Positions 1 through 8,521 of a DNA stretch of 33,658 bases are shown one piece after another. The position numbers and the translations under genes were made by a program. Each line of letters opens with the position of its first letter. The stretch's first letter is position 1. The DNA is from Prochlorococcus sp. AG-449-O05 (GTDB taxonomy: Bacteria > Cyanobacteriota > Cyanobacteriia > PCC-6307 > Cyanobiaceae). The notes under the pieces are model-generated. The model ran no database searches and was not told the DNA's origin. It was given only the letters and a program-made list of their open reading frames with translations. The stretch is from the NCBI GenBank assembly GCA_003212195.1, contig QCQM01000009.1, positions 1-33,658 on the forward strand, written 5' to 3'.

Positions 1-1
1 T

Positions 2-940
2 TCATCGCCTAATAGAAGATGGTACCCTCTACAAGAAAACGATATTCTACTTGGTGTCCTTCGGGTAGAAACTGATTTGAAAGGGGGGAATTGGCCAGTA
101 TCTCTTGATTCCAGATTAAAAGCTTTATCAATATCTTTAGCTAAATGTGTCTCTATCGAATTAGAACGTCAAAATAAAAATGAAGAAGTCAATTATTTAA
201 AAAATCAGGTCAATGTCATAATTCATCAATTAAGGAATCCATTAGCTGCTATTAGAACATACGCAAAATTATTAATAAAAAGACTTGGTTCAGATGATGA
301 TTCTATAGAAATAGTCGAACGCATGATAATAGAGCAAAAACAAATTAATCAATATATGAATTCTTTTGCTCAATTAAATTCACCTATTCAACTTCCTCTG
401 GAAATTGGAGAGGAAAGATTATTATTACCACCAAATTTAGATAATAAAAAGGTAATAACTGTTCAGAGTTTATTAAGGCCAATATTAGAAAGGGGTAAAG
501 CCAATGCGGACTTAGAGAATAGAGATTGGACTGAACCGTCTCTTTGGCCAGATTGGACTATTTCGCCATTAAAGGCAAAATATGCTGTAATTGCTGAAAT
601 TGTGGCAAATCTATTAGAAAATGCGTTTAAATATGCCCAAAAAGATGCTGAAATTGGGCTCGCAATTACGAGTAATGGACTATGTATATTTGATGATGGT
701 AAAAAAATAACCAAAAATGAAAACGAGAAAATTTTTGAAAAAGGTTTTAGAGGAACTGCTGCTAAAAAGAAGGACGGCACTGGTGTGGGACTTTTTTTGG
801 CGAGGAAATTAGCAAAACAAATTGGAGGAGATTTGAGATTGCTGGAAAATAACTCGGTAGATAATACTGATAAATCAAAAAATCTTAAGAAGAAAAATAT
901 TTTTTATTTAGAACTACCTATAAAAGAATTGCATGCATAA
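2..940 (+). CDS. Sensor histidine kinase, 5' end missing (Hik2/CSK-like)
   Basis: The frame is open from the left edge, so the first in-frame TTG at 77 is not the true start; 312 residues are visible. The residues before it include LGVLRVE, typical of the end of a GAF domain. The H-box is HQLRNPLAAIR, with the phospho-accepting His codon at 224-226. The N-box is NLLENAFKYA, followed by a DDG G1 box and the GTGVGLFLARK G2 box, giving a complete dimerisation and ATPase core of a two-component kinase. I see no membrane segment in the visible part. A soluble GAF-HisKA-HATPase layout and this H-box suggest the cyanobacterial Hik2/chloroplast sensor kinase family, which is linked to plastoquinone redox sensing; that name is my inference. 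No response regulator lies beside it in the window. Its 3' end overlaps the convergent cobS by 23 bases. Confidence 0.88.
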   Translation, partial: SSPNRRWYPLQENDILLGVLRVETDLKGGNWPVSLDSRLKALSISLAKCVSIELERQNKNEEVNYLKNQVNVIIHQLRNPLAAIRTYAKLLIKRLGSDDDSIEIVERMIIEQKQINQYMNSFAQLNSPIQLPLEIGEERLLLPPNLDNKKVITVQSLLRPILERGKANADLENRDWTEPSLWPDWTISPLKAKYAVIAEIVANLLENAFKYAQKDAEIGLAITSNGLCIFDDGKKITKNENEKIFEKGFRGTAAKKKDGTGVGLFLARKLAKQIGGDLRLLENNSVDNTDKSKNLKKKNIFYLELPIKELHA

Positions 941-1658
941 ATAACATTGCAGTTTCAACTAGAACAACACTTGCCCCGCAGGCATCTCCGTTAAAGCCTC
1001 CAATTTTATTACCCAGTATGTTTGGGATACAATAGCTTAGAAAAATACCAATCAAAATAAGAATTAAATATTTAATTAATATTGCTTGGGATGTAATTGA
1101 AACAAATTGGTATGCAATGAAAATTAAAAGAAAAATAATGGAGATCAAAGATTCTTTTTTAAATCCATTCCAAAACTTTTTGTGACTAACAGATTTTTTC
1201 TTATAACTCATATATTTAAACTTTTCTATAAAAAATAAATTTGAAAATCTTCCCCAAAATAAGCATATAGGTAAAACAAAAATTACTAGGTTTTGAATTT
1301 TCAGTATGCAAGCAATTTGAATTAAAGTTATAAAAACTAAAGCTTGAACGCCAAAAGAACCAACTTTACTGTCTTTCATGGCTTTTAAACGTTTCTTTTT
1401 ACCCGCAAAAATACCATCGAAAGTATCCATTAAACCATCAATATGTAGACCACCTGTAATTAAATATCCTGAAGCCAAACAAATTAATGCAGATGCATAA
1501 ATTGACCAAGCGTTTGTTCTTAAAAAAAGAAAAATATAACTCTGTATTGTTCCAATCAAAAATCCTAAAGGCGGGGCAAATTGTGCAATATTTTTAAATT
1601 CGGGATTAATTAAAGGTATTTTTGGAAATGTCGTATAGAAAATCCAAGATCCTGCCAA
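918..1658 (-). CDS. cobS: Adenosylcobinamide-GDP ribazoletransferase (cobalamin synthase)
   Basis: This enzyme joins adenosylcobinamide-GDP to alpha-ribazole (or its phosphate) in the last steps of cobamide assembly, in the inner membrane. The 246-residue protein is hydrophobic with several membrane segments. It has the CobS signature GLHIDGLMDTFDGIFAGK near residues 71-88, with acidic residues for Mg binding, then KVGSFG and, near the C-terminus, NKIGGFNGDACGAS. The usual length for the family is about 250. The start is uncertain: TTG at 1656-1658 is the only ordinary start codon before the motifs, and the frame stays open only about nine codons further upstream, with no ATG or GTG there. 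Its 3' end overlaps the convergent histidine kinase. Cobalamin synthesis fits Prochlorococcus, which makes pseudocobalamin. Confidence 0.9.
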   Translation of the reverse strand: MAGSWIFYTTFPKIPLINPEFKNIAQFAPPLGFLIGTIQSYIFLFLRTNAWSIYASALICLASGYLITGGLHIDGLMDTFDGIFAGKKKRLKAMKDSKVGSFGVQALVFITLIQIACILKIQNLVIFVLPICLFWGRFSNLFFIEKFKYMSYKKKSVSHKKFWNGFKKESLISIIFLLIFIAYQFVSITSQAILIKYLILILIGIFLSYCIPNILGNKIGGFNGDACGASVVLVETAMLFMHAILL

Positions 1659-1756
1659 ATTTTTTAATAAATATTTTTTGATGAGTTAAAAATAGATTCA
1701 ATATTAAATAATAGGGTAGATTAATAAAAAAGAATCAAAAAATTTTATAAATTATC

Positions 1757-2875
1757 GTGTTTGAATTTGAAATTACATCGAATTGCAGTAATTCAGCGGC
1801 AAGAACTGGCATATTTCATACACCAAATGGTCAGGTAAACACACCAAAATTTATGCCTGTGGGTACTTTGGCAACGGTTAAGGGGATTTCATCTAAGCAG
1901 TTAACTTCTACAGGATCAGAAATGATTCTTTCAAATACCTTTCATCTTCATTTACAACCTGGAGAAAAACTAGTTAAAGAATCTGGTGGAATACATAAGT
2001 TCATGAATTGGCCCAAGCCTATTCTTACAGATTCAGGAGGATATCAAGTTTTTAGTTTGGCCAAATTAAATAATATTTCTGATAAAGGAGTGGAATTTAA
2101 AAATCCAAGAGATGGTAGTCATGTATTTTTATCACCTGAAAAAGTTATACAAATTCAAATGGATCTTGGATCGGATGTTGCAATGGCTTTTGATCATTGT
2201 CCTCCGCATACAGCTAACGAAAATGATATTGAGGACTCTTTACAAAGAACTCATTCATGGTTGCAAAAATGTGTTGAAACTCATCAGAAATCTAATCAAG
2301 CATTATTCGGAATAGTTCAAGGTGGCAGGTATCCGAGATTAAGAGAATATAGCGCAAAATATACAAGTTCTTTTGATCTGCCTGGAATAGCAGTGGGAGG
2401 TGTAAGTGTTGGCGAGCCAGTCGAAGAAATACATAGTGTAATTGATTACGTCCCGAAATTCTTACCAATAAATAAACCAAGATATTTAATGGGAATTGGC
2501 TCTTTAAGAGAAATTTCTTTAGCTGTAGCAAATGGATTCGATATATTTGACTGTGTTTTGCCTACAAGACTAGGAAGACATGGGACTGCATTTTTTAATG
2601 ATGAAAGATTGAATTTGCGAAATGCTCGATTTAAAAATGACTTTTCTCCAATTGACAAAACTTGTAAATGCGAGACATGTGTATCCTATTCTCGATCATA
2701 TTTGCATCACTTAATTAGAAATGATGAAATATTAGGCCTAACCCTCATAAGTTTGCATAATATTGCTCACTTAATAAGATTTACCAATGCAATTTCGACT
2801 GCAATTAGAGATAATTGTTTTACAAATGATTTCGCTCCTTGGAAAACATCCTCTATTGCTCACTATACGTGGTAA
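1757..2875 (+). CDS. tgt: Queuine/preQ1 tRNA-guanine transglycosylase
   Basis: The enzyme swaps guanine-34 of GUN-anticodon tRNAs for preQ1 in queuosine synthesis. The 372 residues cover the whole TIM-barrel family. The general acid/base Asp is D92 in [11 protein letters not shown], the nucleophile is D265 in [13 protein letters not shown], and the structural zinc site is C303, C305, C308 and H334; the spacing matches characterised bacterial enzymes. GTG at 1757 is the start because MFEFEI is the expected N-terminus and nothing earlier in frame fits. It lies 98 bases from the divergent cobS start and 34 bases before psbK, so the two plus-strand genes may share a transcript. Confidence 0.97.
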   Translation: MFEFEITSNCSNSAARTGIFHTPNGQVNTPKFMPVGTLATVKGISSKQLTSTGSEMILSNTFHLHLQPGEKLVKESGGIHKFMNWPKPILTDSGGYQVFSLAKLNNISDKGVEFKNPRDGSHVFLSPEKVIQIQMDLGSDVAMAFDHCPPHTANENDIEDSLQRTHSWLQKCVETHQKSNQALFGIVQGGRYPRLREYSAKYTSSFDLPGIAVGGVSVGEPVEEIHSVIDYVPKFLPINKPRYLMGIGSLREISLAVANGFDIFDCVLPTRLGRHGTAFFNDERLNLRNARFKNDFSPIDKTCKCETCVSYSRSYLHHLIRNDEILGLTLISLHNIAHLIRFTNAISTAIRDNCFTNDFAPWKTSSIAHYTW

Positions 2876-2909
2876 CGTCTTATCATAATTAATTAAATTA
2901 TCAAAAAAG

Positions 2910-3050
2910 GTGCTCATTCTATTTAATACATTCGCTGAATTGCCCGAGGCTTACAAGGCCTTTGCTCCAACTGTTGATGTTCTTCCACTTATTCCTTTAT
3001 TTTTCTTTTTATTGGTATTTGTTTGGCAAGCTGCAGTAGGATTTAAATAA
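2910..3050 (+). CDS. psbK: Photosystem II reaction centre protein K
   Basis: This 46-residue single-span membrane protein sits at the edge of the PSII core next to CP43. The GTG at 2910 follows an A-rich stretch ending in AAGG and gives an N-terminal leader of about ten residues; the expected mature sequence then begins near [11 protein letters not shown]. The transmembrane segment is [19 protein letters not shown], and the protein ends VGFK, as PsbK does. The leader is cleaved in characterised PsbK proteins. The gene is short but unmistakable. It lies 34 bases after tgt and converges on the oxidoreductase gene after a 24-base gap that holds no clear hairpin. Confidence 0.96.
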
Positions 3051-3074
3051 AATTCTTTTAGTTTAGTTTTTTTA

Positions 3075-4079
3075 TTAGAAGGGATTTTCAAGTAAAATCG
3101 CATCTCCAGAATTATCTACAGCACTTTCTATAAAATCAGCAATTTTTAATGCTCTTGAGGCTTGCTCACCATCTACCTCAGGTATTTCTTTACCCTGAAC
3201 GCATTTAAGAAAATGCTCCAGTTCTGCATAAAGAGGTTCAATGGAGGTTGTGCTAACTTCTTCGACATATCCATCATTTCTATAAACTAATTCTCCATGC
3301 TCTGCTGTGTATGATTCATGAGACTTCCGATGGATTTGTAATGAGTGATTTAAGAAATCAGTTTCTACTAGGCCATTCTGGCAGTGAGCACTTAAATTTC
3401 TAATTTTTTTGTGACTCATTTTGCTTGCAGTTAGGCTTGCAATAACATTATTTTTAAAAACTAAAGTAGCATTGACATAATCTATTAATCCTTCGCTATT
3501 TCTTCCTCCAACTGCTGCTAATTTTTGTATTTTTGAGTTTACAAGTTCCAAAATAAGATCGATGTCATGAATCATTAAATCCATTACTACAGATACATCA
3601 TTTGCCCTGTCTGCATGAGGACTGTGCCTCCTTGCTTCTAAAACAACAATTTCTTCATTATTTACTATTTTATTTAATTCTCTAAAAGCAGGATTAAATC
3701 TTTCAATATGCCCAACTTGCAATAGACAGTTACTTGCATTTGCGGCCTCTATTAAAGATTTTGCTTCCAACTCATTAGCTGCAATTGGTTTTTCAATGAG
3801 AACGTTAGTACCTCCATTGAGACAATCTAGTCCTACTTTTTGATGAAGTAGTGTAGGGACAGCGATACAGATAGCATCAACTTTTGGAATTAGGTCCTTA
3901 TAATCCTTGAACCATTCACATTGAAATTGCTCAATAGCTAATTTTCCTCTCTCTTCATTTGGATCTGCGACTCCAATGAGATTTGCATCTTTGAGTAAAC
4001 TTAGTACTCGAGCATGATGCCAGCCCATATTTCCTATACCTATGACTCCAACCTTTACGGGTGATGAGGTTGGTTGCAT
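3075..4079 (-). CDS. Gfo/Idh/MocA-family NAD(P)-dependent oxidoreductase
   Basis: This is a two-domain dehydrogenase that normally oxidises or reduces a sugar, inositol or nucleotide-sugar hydroxyl. The N-terminal Rossmann fold has GVIGIGNMG (residues 11-19). The family's catalytic-lysine motif is EKP at 96-98, GHIERFNP at 123-130 is the usual motif before the C-terminal domain, and DLMIHD (167-172) carries the conserved Asp/His pair. The length of 334 residues is normal. The GHIERFNP motif is common in nucleotide-sugar dehydrogenases such as WlbA-like enzymes, but the substrate cannot be read from sequence and there are no sugar genes next door. The ATG start directly precedes the nucleotide-binding strand, so it is secure. 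It follows the CBS protein's neighbourhood but is separated from it by about 50 bases. Confidence 0.92.
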   Translation of the reverse strand: MQPTSSPVKVGVIGIGNMGWHHARVLSLLKDANLIGVADPNEERGKLAIEQFQCEWFKDYKDLIPKVDAICIAVPTLLHQKVGLDCLNGGTNVLIEKPIAANELEAKSLIEAANASNCLLQVGHIERFNPAFRELNKIVNNEEIVVLEARRHSPHADRANDVSVVMDLMIHDIDLILELVNSKIQKLAAVGGRNSEGLIDYVNATLVFKNNVIASLTASKMSHKKIRNLSAHCQNGLVETDFLNHSLQIHRKSHESYTAEHGELVYRNDGYVEEVSTTSIEPLYAELEHFLKCVQGKEIPEVDGEQASRALKIADFIESAVDNSGDAILLENPF

Positions 4080-4129
4080 AATTTCAAATCCATATATTTA
4101 TTATCATTATCCTCTATGGGGAGTCACAT

Positions 4130-5398
4130 TTAACTTTTGGGAAGGATAATTTTAACACGATCAATTTTTGGACCTGACATAGAAATAACTTCAAATTTAA
4201 TGTTATTAAAATCTAAAACGTCGCCAATTTTTGGAACCATTTGAAATTTTTCTAACATAAATCCAGCAAGGGTATGATAATCAGTACCTTCTGGAATAGA
4301 ACAACCTAACTTTTTATTGATTTCAATAATTTCTGATTTTCCAGCTATTGACCATTTTTTAGAGAAATTATCTAACATTCTCATGTTTGAATAAATTCTA
4401 TTATTGAGCATTTCCTCTCCAACTATTTCGCCATTTAGATCAGCTGCAGTTATAAGTCCTTCTGTTCCACCGTGTTCATCAACTACTAGTAAGAAAGGAT
4501 TGTAGTCTCTTACTATTGGAAATATTTCTGCTAGTGAACATGTTTCTATTATTTTTGTTACTGGTAAAAGGAATGGCTCTAATAATGTATCGGCTTCCAT
4601 TTCACCTTTTGATATTGGCTTAGCTAAGTAACGCAAATCTAATACACCTAATACATCATCTAAAGACTCGCCAATCACAAAGAAGCGAGCATGTCGAGTT
4701 TTATCTACTTGTTTCATAACTTCTGAAAAGGTTATATTTTTTGGCAAAGTTACCATTTCAGATCTTGGAATCATCACTTCTTTAACCTGTGTATCTTTTA
4801 AAGCAAAAACTCCTTCAAGAATATTCTTCTCATCTGGTTTTAAACCTGTTACGTTATCTGTTTCTATAAGAGTTTCTAATTCTCCAGCAGATAAACCCGA
4901 GTTTAAAGAATCCCATTTGTTATTTAAATTGAACAAGCCTAAACAGGCGCTAGCAAAGAATTCTATTGTTTTCACTATAGGATTCATTGCTTTTCTTACG
5001 GCATCGAATATTGTGGTTAACCTTAATGCAGCAGACTCTGGATTATTAATTACTAAAGCTTTTGGAATTAGTCCAGAAACAAGAGTAACAATTAAAACAA
5101 CAAATAAAAATAATAGAAGATCATAAAATCTATTGGATAAGATATTGCTTTTCCAATAATCATTGGCCAGGTTATTGCTGAGCCATCCAATTGCAATTAA
5201 TGAAATTGTTACTCCAAATTGAGAAGCAATTAATGAAGATCTAAAGCGTTTTTGAATTTTTAAAATTGAAAATGCTCCTTTCTTTTTTTCTTCTATTAAC
5301 CTTAAAACTTTACTTGGCCTTATTAATAAAAAAGAGAGCTCACTCGCTGCGAAAAAAGCTGGTAAAAATAAAAGAAATAAAAGTAGAGTTATTTTCAT
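4130..5398 (-). CDS. CNNM/CorC (TlyC)-type membrane protein with CBS domains
   Basis: The 422 residues show the full hemolysin-C/CorC architecture. An N-terminal DUF21/CNNM membrane domain has hydrophobic segments at about 3-24, 57-76 and 91-113. A CBS pair follows at about 205-325, with the usual lead-in LKPDEKNILEGVFALKD and KEVMIPRSEMVTL, and the protein ends in a CorC_HlyC transporter-associated domain at about 340-420. Such proteins are linked to Mg or Co efflux and membrane ion homeostasis; 'hemolysin' in older annotations is historical. The transported ion cannot be decided here. It is transcribed away from the tRNA, 18 bases downstream of the tRNA 3' end on the same strand, so both may lie on one transcript. 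Confidence 0.93.
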   Translation of the reverse strand: MKITLLLFLLFLPAFFAASELSFLLIRPSKVLRLIEEKKKGAFSILKIQKRFRSSLIASQFGVTISLIAIGWLSNNLANDYWKSNILSNRFYDLLLFLFVVLIVTLVSGLIPKALVINNPESAALRLTTIFDAVRKAMNPIVKTIEFFASACLGLFNLNNKWDSLNSGLSAGELETLIETDNVTGLKPDEKNILEGVFALKDTQVKEVMIPRSEMVTLPKNITFSEVMKQVDKTRHARFFVIGESLDDVLGVLDLRYLAKPISKGEMEADTLLEPFLLPVTKIIETCSLAEIFPIVRDYNPFLLVVDEHGGTEGLITAADLNGEIVGEEMLNNRIYSNMRMLDNFSKKWSIAGKSEIIEINKKLGCSIPEGTDYHTLAGFMLEKFQMVPKIGDVLDFNNIKFEVISMSGPKIDRVKIILPKS

Positions 5399-5416
5399 TC
5401 AATGACGATTTAATAA

Positions 5417-5489
5417 TGGGGGTGGCGAGGATCGAACTCGCCTTAGCCAAATTATGAGTTTGGTGCATTCACCAGATTGCTACACCCCC
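5417..5489 (-). tRNA. tRNA with CAU anticodon, probably elongator tRNA-Met
   Basis: On the minus strand this folds as a 73-base cloverleaf. The 7-bp acceptor stem is GGGGGTG/CACCCCC with discriminator A. The anticodon stem is CCAAA/TTTGG around the loop CTCATAA (anticodon CAT), and the T arm is GCGAG-TTCGATC-CTCGC. The D stem is short. No CCA is encoded, so it depends on the cca gene at the right end of the window. The acceptor end lacks the unpaired 1-72 position of bacterial initiators, so this is not tRNA-fMet. The same loop occurs in tRNA-Ile2, whose C34 is changed to lysidine, so Ile(CAU) remains possible; elongator Met is my preference. Confidence 0.93.
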
Positions 5490-5501
5490 AAGGAAATTTA
5501 T

Positions 5502-5515
5502 GTAATTTTAATTAC
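5502..5515. promoter_or_regulatory. Possible NtcA-type box upstream of pyrE
   Basis: The bases form GTA-N8-TAC, the consensus of the cyanobacterial nitrogen regulator NtcA, within the imperfect palindrome TGTAATTTTAATTACA (5501-5516). A TATAAA that could serve as a -10 box lies 19 bases downstream at 5535-5540, slightly closer than the usual spacing of about 22. In DNA this A+T-rich such a pattern is expected by chance every few kilobases, so the call is weak. The 140-base gap 5490-5629 contains nothing else I can support. Confidence 0.2.
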
Positions 5516-5629
5516 ATTGAATTTTAATATACAATATAAAAATAATATTTCAAAAAACACCTCATTAGGAAGTTTTTGTGAGATTTCTTTTTTTCTTCTA
5601 ATCTTTAAATATAAATTTAACTTTTACTA

Positions 5630-6190
5630 ATGTGCAAATTTTCTGATAAGTATGATTTAAATAAAGCAAAATTGTTAAAACAGTTAATTGAAAAATCTTA
5701 CAAAAAAGGAAACTTCACTTTATCTTCAGGAAAACAAAGCAGTCATTACTTGAACTGTAAACCAGTGTCATTAAATGGCGAAGGCTTAAACTTAATAAGT
5801 GATTTATTTTTAGAGTTAAAGGACTCAAGGGCAAAAGCTGTAGCAGGATTGACATTAGGTGCAGACCCTATAGTAAGTGGATTAATTGTCAAAGCAGCTT
5901 TGCATGGTCTAGACCTTGATGGTTTAATAATTAGAAAAGAAACTAAAAAATACGGCACCAAAGCTGGAATAGAGGGCCCTACATTAGAAGAAGGAACTTT
6001 GGTAACGGTTTTAGAGGATGTCGTTACAACTGCTGGTTCAGTGATAAAAGCTATAAAAAAGTTACGCGATAATAATTATGTTGTTGAGGAAGTTTTGTCT
6101 ATAGTTGATAGGCAAGAAGGGGGATTAGAAGCCCTTGAAGATGAAAATGTTAAATTAAAGAGTCTTTTTACAATAAAAGACTTTTTATAA
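5630..6190 (+). CDS. pyrE: Orotate phosphoribosyltransferase
   Basis: This enzyme makes orotidine 5'-monophosphate from orotate and PRPP, step five of pyrimidine synthesis. The 186 residues have the type-I PRTase fold. The PRPP-binding motif [13 protein letters not shown] spans residues 125-137 with E129 and D130, and the catalytic loop is [11 protein letters not shown], rich in the lysines the family uses. [16 protein letters not shown] near 29-44 is the orotate-binding hood. The first ATG gives an N-terminus of the expected length. The next gene starts 10 bases after this stop, so the two are probably cotranscribed. Confidence 0.97.
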   Translation: MCKFSDKYDLNKAKLLKQLIEKSYKKGNFTLSSGKQSSHYLNCKPVSLNGEGLNLISDLFLELKDSRAKAVAGLTLGADPIVSGLIVKAALHGLDLDGLIIRKETKKYGTKAGIEGPTLEEGTLVTVLEDVVTTAGSVIKAIKKLRDNNYVVEEVLSIVDRQEGGLEALEDENVKLKSLFTIKDFL

Positions 6191-6200
6191 TTATTTCAAA

Positions 6201-7037
6201 ATGCAAGATAAAAAAAAAAAGTTTTGGCTTGAAAAATTTGATTGTTTTTCTATTACTGGAAAAGATGCTAGAAAATTTTTGAATGGAATAACATCTGGTA
6301 ATATTCTTAATTCAGAAAATAAAGTTATCAAAACTTGTTGGTTAACTCCAAATGGAGTTCTAAGGTCATTAATTGAAATAATTTTTTTTGAAAGAAACTT
6401 AGAAGTAATTATCTTGGAGGGTAACACTAGTGAAATAATTGATTACTTTAATCAAATTATTTTTCCAGCGGACGATGTATTTCTAAGTGAACCTTTCTTG
6501 ATAAATAGAATTCAGGAAATTGATGAATCTAGTTCATGGAGAACTTACCAGCCTATTTTCTTCAAAACAGAAGATAAAGAATTTGAAATATATAAAAATA
6601 AACTAAATTTGCTAAATCCCAATGATTTAAAACTTATGAAGATTAATCAAGCAATACCGGCATTAGAAATGGAAATAAACGGAAAAAATAATCCTCTTGA
6701 GCTTGGATTACAAGATCTCATAGATTTTAATAAGGGTTGTTATTTAGGACAAGAAACAATGTCAAAAATAAAAAATGTTTCTTCTTTAAAACAGGAAATA
6801 AGAGTTTGGAAATCATTTGAATCTAATTTGAATTTAGATGTTGAAGACAAAAATTTATATATAAATTCTGCCAAGGATATTTCTGTAGGTAAAATCACTA
6901 GTTTTTTTAAATCAGATTCTCAAATAAAAGGTTTAGCAATGATAAAAAGAAAATATTTAGAGAAAGAAAGTTATTTTTTTTCAGAAATTTTTGGAAAAAT
7001 TCTTATTAATAAATCTGTAGGTTCAATTTTTCTTTAA
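6201..7037 (+). CDS. YgfZ/GcvT-like folate-binding protein
   Basis: The 278-residue protein belongs to the family of tetrahydrofolate-binding proteins related to the glycine cleavage T protein, which help assemble or repair some Fe-S enzymes. The diagnostic motif KGCYLGQE is present at 178-185, including C180, essential in E. coli YgfZ. The N-terminal part FLNGITSGNI (26-35) matches the usual folate-domain opening. The rest is quite divergent and Lys/Asn-rich. It follows pyrE by 10 bases and its last 15 bases overlap the 3' end of the convergent nuclease-like gene. Which Fe-S protein it serves is unknown. Confidence 0.88.
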   Translation: MQDKKKKFWLEKFDCFSITGKDARKFLNGITSGNILNSENKVIKTCWLTPNGVLRSLIEIIFFERNLEVIILEGNTSEIIDYFNQIIFPADDVFLSEPFLINRIQEIDESSSWRTYQPIFFKTEDKEFEIYKNKLNLLNPNDLKLMKINQAIPALEMEINGKNNPLELGLQDLIDFNKGCYLGQETMSKIKNVSSLKQEIRVWKSFESNLNLDVEDKNLYINSAKDISVGKITSFFKSDSQIKGLAMIKRKYLEKESYFFSEIFGKILINKSVGSIFL

Positions 7038-8441
7038 TTGATTTTTGATTAGATATTCTGCAATTTGTAGCGTAGCCAAACAATCATCTTTGTTATATTG
7101 GATAATTTTTTTTAAAAATATTTCGTTTTCTGTAATTTGATATTGAATCCACCAATAAAGGGCTTTCGAGCCACTTACATTTTTCTGCATCCATTCAAAT
7201 CCAAGCCAATTAGAAACAGTTTTTAAGCTATAGTTTTTTAGTGGTAATATCCAAGACTTTCTTATTAAGGTATGTAAGTCTATAAATCTTGATGCAAGTA
7301 AATCAATTTCTTCAAAACTAAAATTTAGGTTTTTAGCAATATTAATTATCGCTATCTTTTCAGTTTCTCCGTAATGTAAAACTGGCCATTCCGGCTGTAA
7401 AAAAAGTATTTTAATAATTTTCCTGTAAGCTTCTTCTTTATTGTTTTTGAGATTTAAAATTGGTTTGTAAATAAGATCTTTTTTTTTTGTAAACAAATTA
7501 TTTATTTTTAAAAAACCATATAAAAAGTCATGTTTATCATCTGGATTTGACTCAATATCAAATATATAAAATCCCGAACATGTTTTTTTTAGTAGATCGT
7601 TAGTATCATTTTTATTGGAAATACGATATGGTTCCCCAGAAATATAAGCTTGTGCTTGCTTTACAAATAAGGACGCTTTTTCATACTTTTGATCGTTGAA
7701 TTTAGATAATTTCTCTCCAAGTTGTTTTTCGCTATACGAAGCTAATGTTTGGGTATTAGATATTCCGTTTGTTATGAGTAAAGAGGCCGTTTTGGATCCT
7801 ATCCCATCTATATCTGTTAGATATCCATTTTCTTTTGCTTCTTTGTCACAAAATTTTTGCCATGAACAAATAGTACATTTTTTTCTATCTTGAGTTATTT
7901 CTGGCATAAATCCCTCCAAGCATTCATTCAAACTTAATAAAACATTCAAAACTTTTTTTCTTAATTTTTTATTTAAATAAATTTCTTCAAAATTTACTTT
8001 TTTATCAAAACTTGAAATTACTAATCCTTTCTCAATTTTTGATTCTTGAAAAGATTCCAACAGCATAGAACTAAAAGCTAAGTCGAATGAATGTTCTTTA
8101 GTGGTTTTGTGGCCTAACTTATAAACAGCAGGTAAATATTTATATTGGCCCCATTTACTTTTACCTTTAGTCTTTACAAGTAATTGAGGACGTATCTCTG
8201 CGTTAATATTTTGGAAAAGATTCCCTCTAATTTTTAATCCAATTACCCCTTGATAACCATTTTCACAGGCTTTTAAACCTGTATATATTTCACTATTACA
8301 AAATTGAGAGAAAATTTGAAACTGGTTAATTTTATCTATAGCTTTATGTGGAGACCAAACTTCATGAGATTTTTTACCTTTAAAATCTAGCCATGCTTTT
8401 CTTTTGCATCTTATAAAACTTTTAAAATGAAGAGAATTCAA
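7023..8441 (-). CDS. TM0106-type RecB-like/RNase H-like fusion protein
   Basis: The 472 residues combine three parts. The N-terminal half resembles the Cas4/RecB nuclease family; four cysteines, C12 and C189, C192 and C198 (CTICSWQKFC), are arranged as in the Fe-S clusters of Cas4 and AddB. A helix-hairpin-helix motif follows, IDGIGSKTASLLITNGI at about 211-227. The C-terminal third is a predicted RNase H-like 3'-5' exonuclease with FDIES (D295, E297) and YNKDD (449-453). The RecB-like half lacks a recognisable D...ExK active site: the matching places read PQLLV and VYK. The exonuclease half looks intact. It is likely a DNA-processing protein, with the pathway unknown. It ends inside the convergent folate-binding gene (15-base overlap) and starts 80 bases from the divergent phosphomutase. 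Confidence 0.85.
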   Translation of the reverse strand: MNSLHFKSFIRCKRKAWLDFKGKKSHEVWSPHKAIDKINQFQIFSQFCNSEIYTGLKACENGYQGVIGLKIRGNLFQNINAEIRPQLLVKTKGKSKWGQYKYLPAVYKLGHKTTKEHSFDLAFSSMLLESFQESKIEKGLVISSFDKKVNFEEIYLNKKLRKKVLNVLLSLNECLEGFMPEITQDRKKCTICSWQKFCDKEAKENGYLTDIDGIGSKTASLLITNGISNTQTLASYSEKQLGEKLSKFNDQKYEKASLFVKQAQAYISGEPYRISNKNDTNDLLKKTCSGFYIFDIESNPDDKHDFLYGFLKINNLFTKKKDLIYKPILNLKNNKEEAYRKIIKILFLQPEWPVLHYGETEKIAIINIAKNLNFSFEEIDLLASRFIDLHTLIRKSWILPLKNYSLKTVSNWLGFEWMQKNVSGSKALYWWIQYQITENEIFLKKIIQYNKDDCLATLQIAEYLIKNQLKKN

Positions 8442-8521
8442 ACTATTTTTTAAGGGCGGTTTTAAAATTTACTTATATAAATTAGTATAGATAATTAGAA
8501 GAAATCAAGGAACTTTTAAAT

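Noticed and set aside
463-780. Open frame of 105 codons on the minus strand inside the histidine kinase
   Set aside because: It lies wholly antisense to a gene with clear kinase motifs and its translation resembles no family; A+T-rich DNA gives many such shadows.
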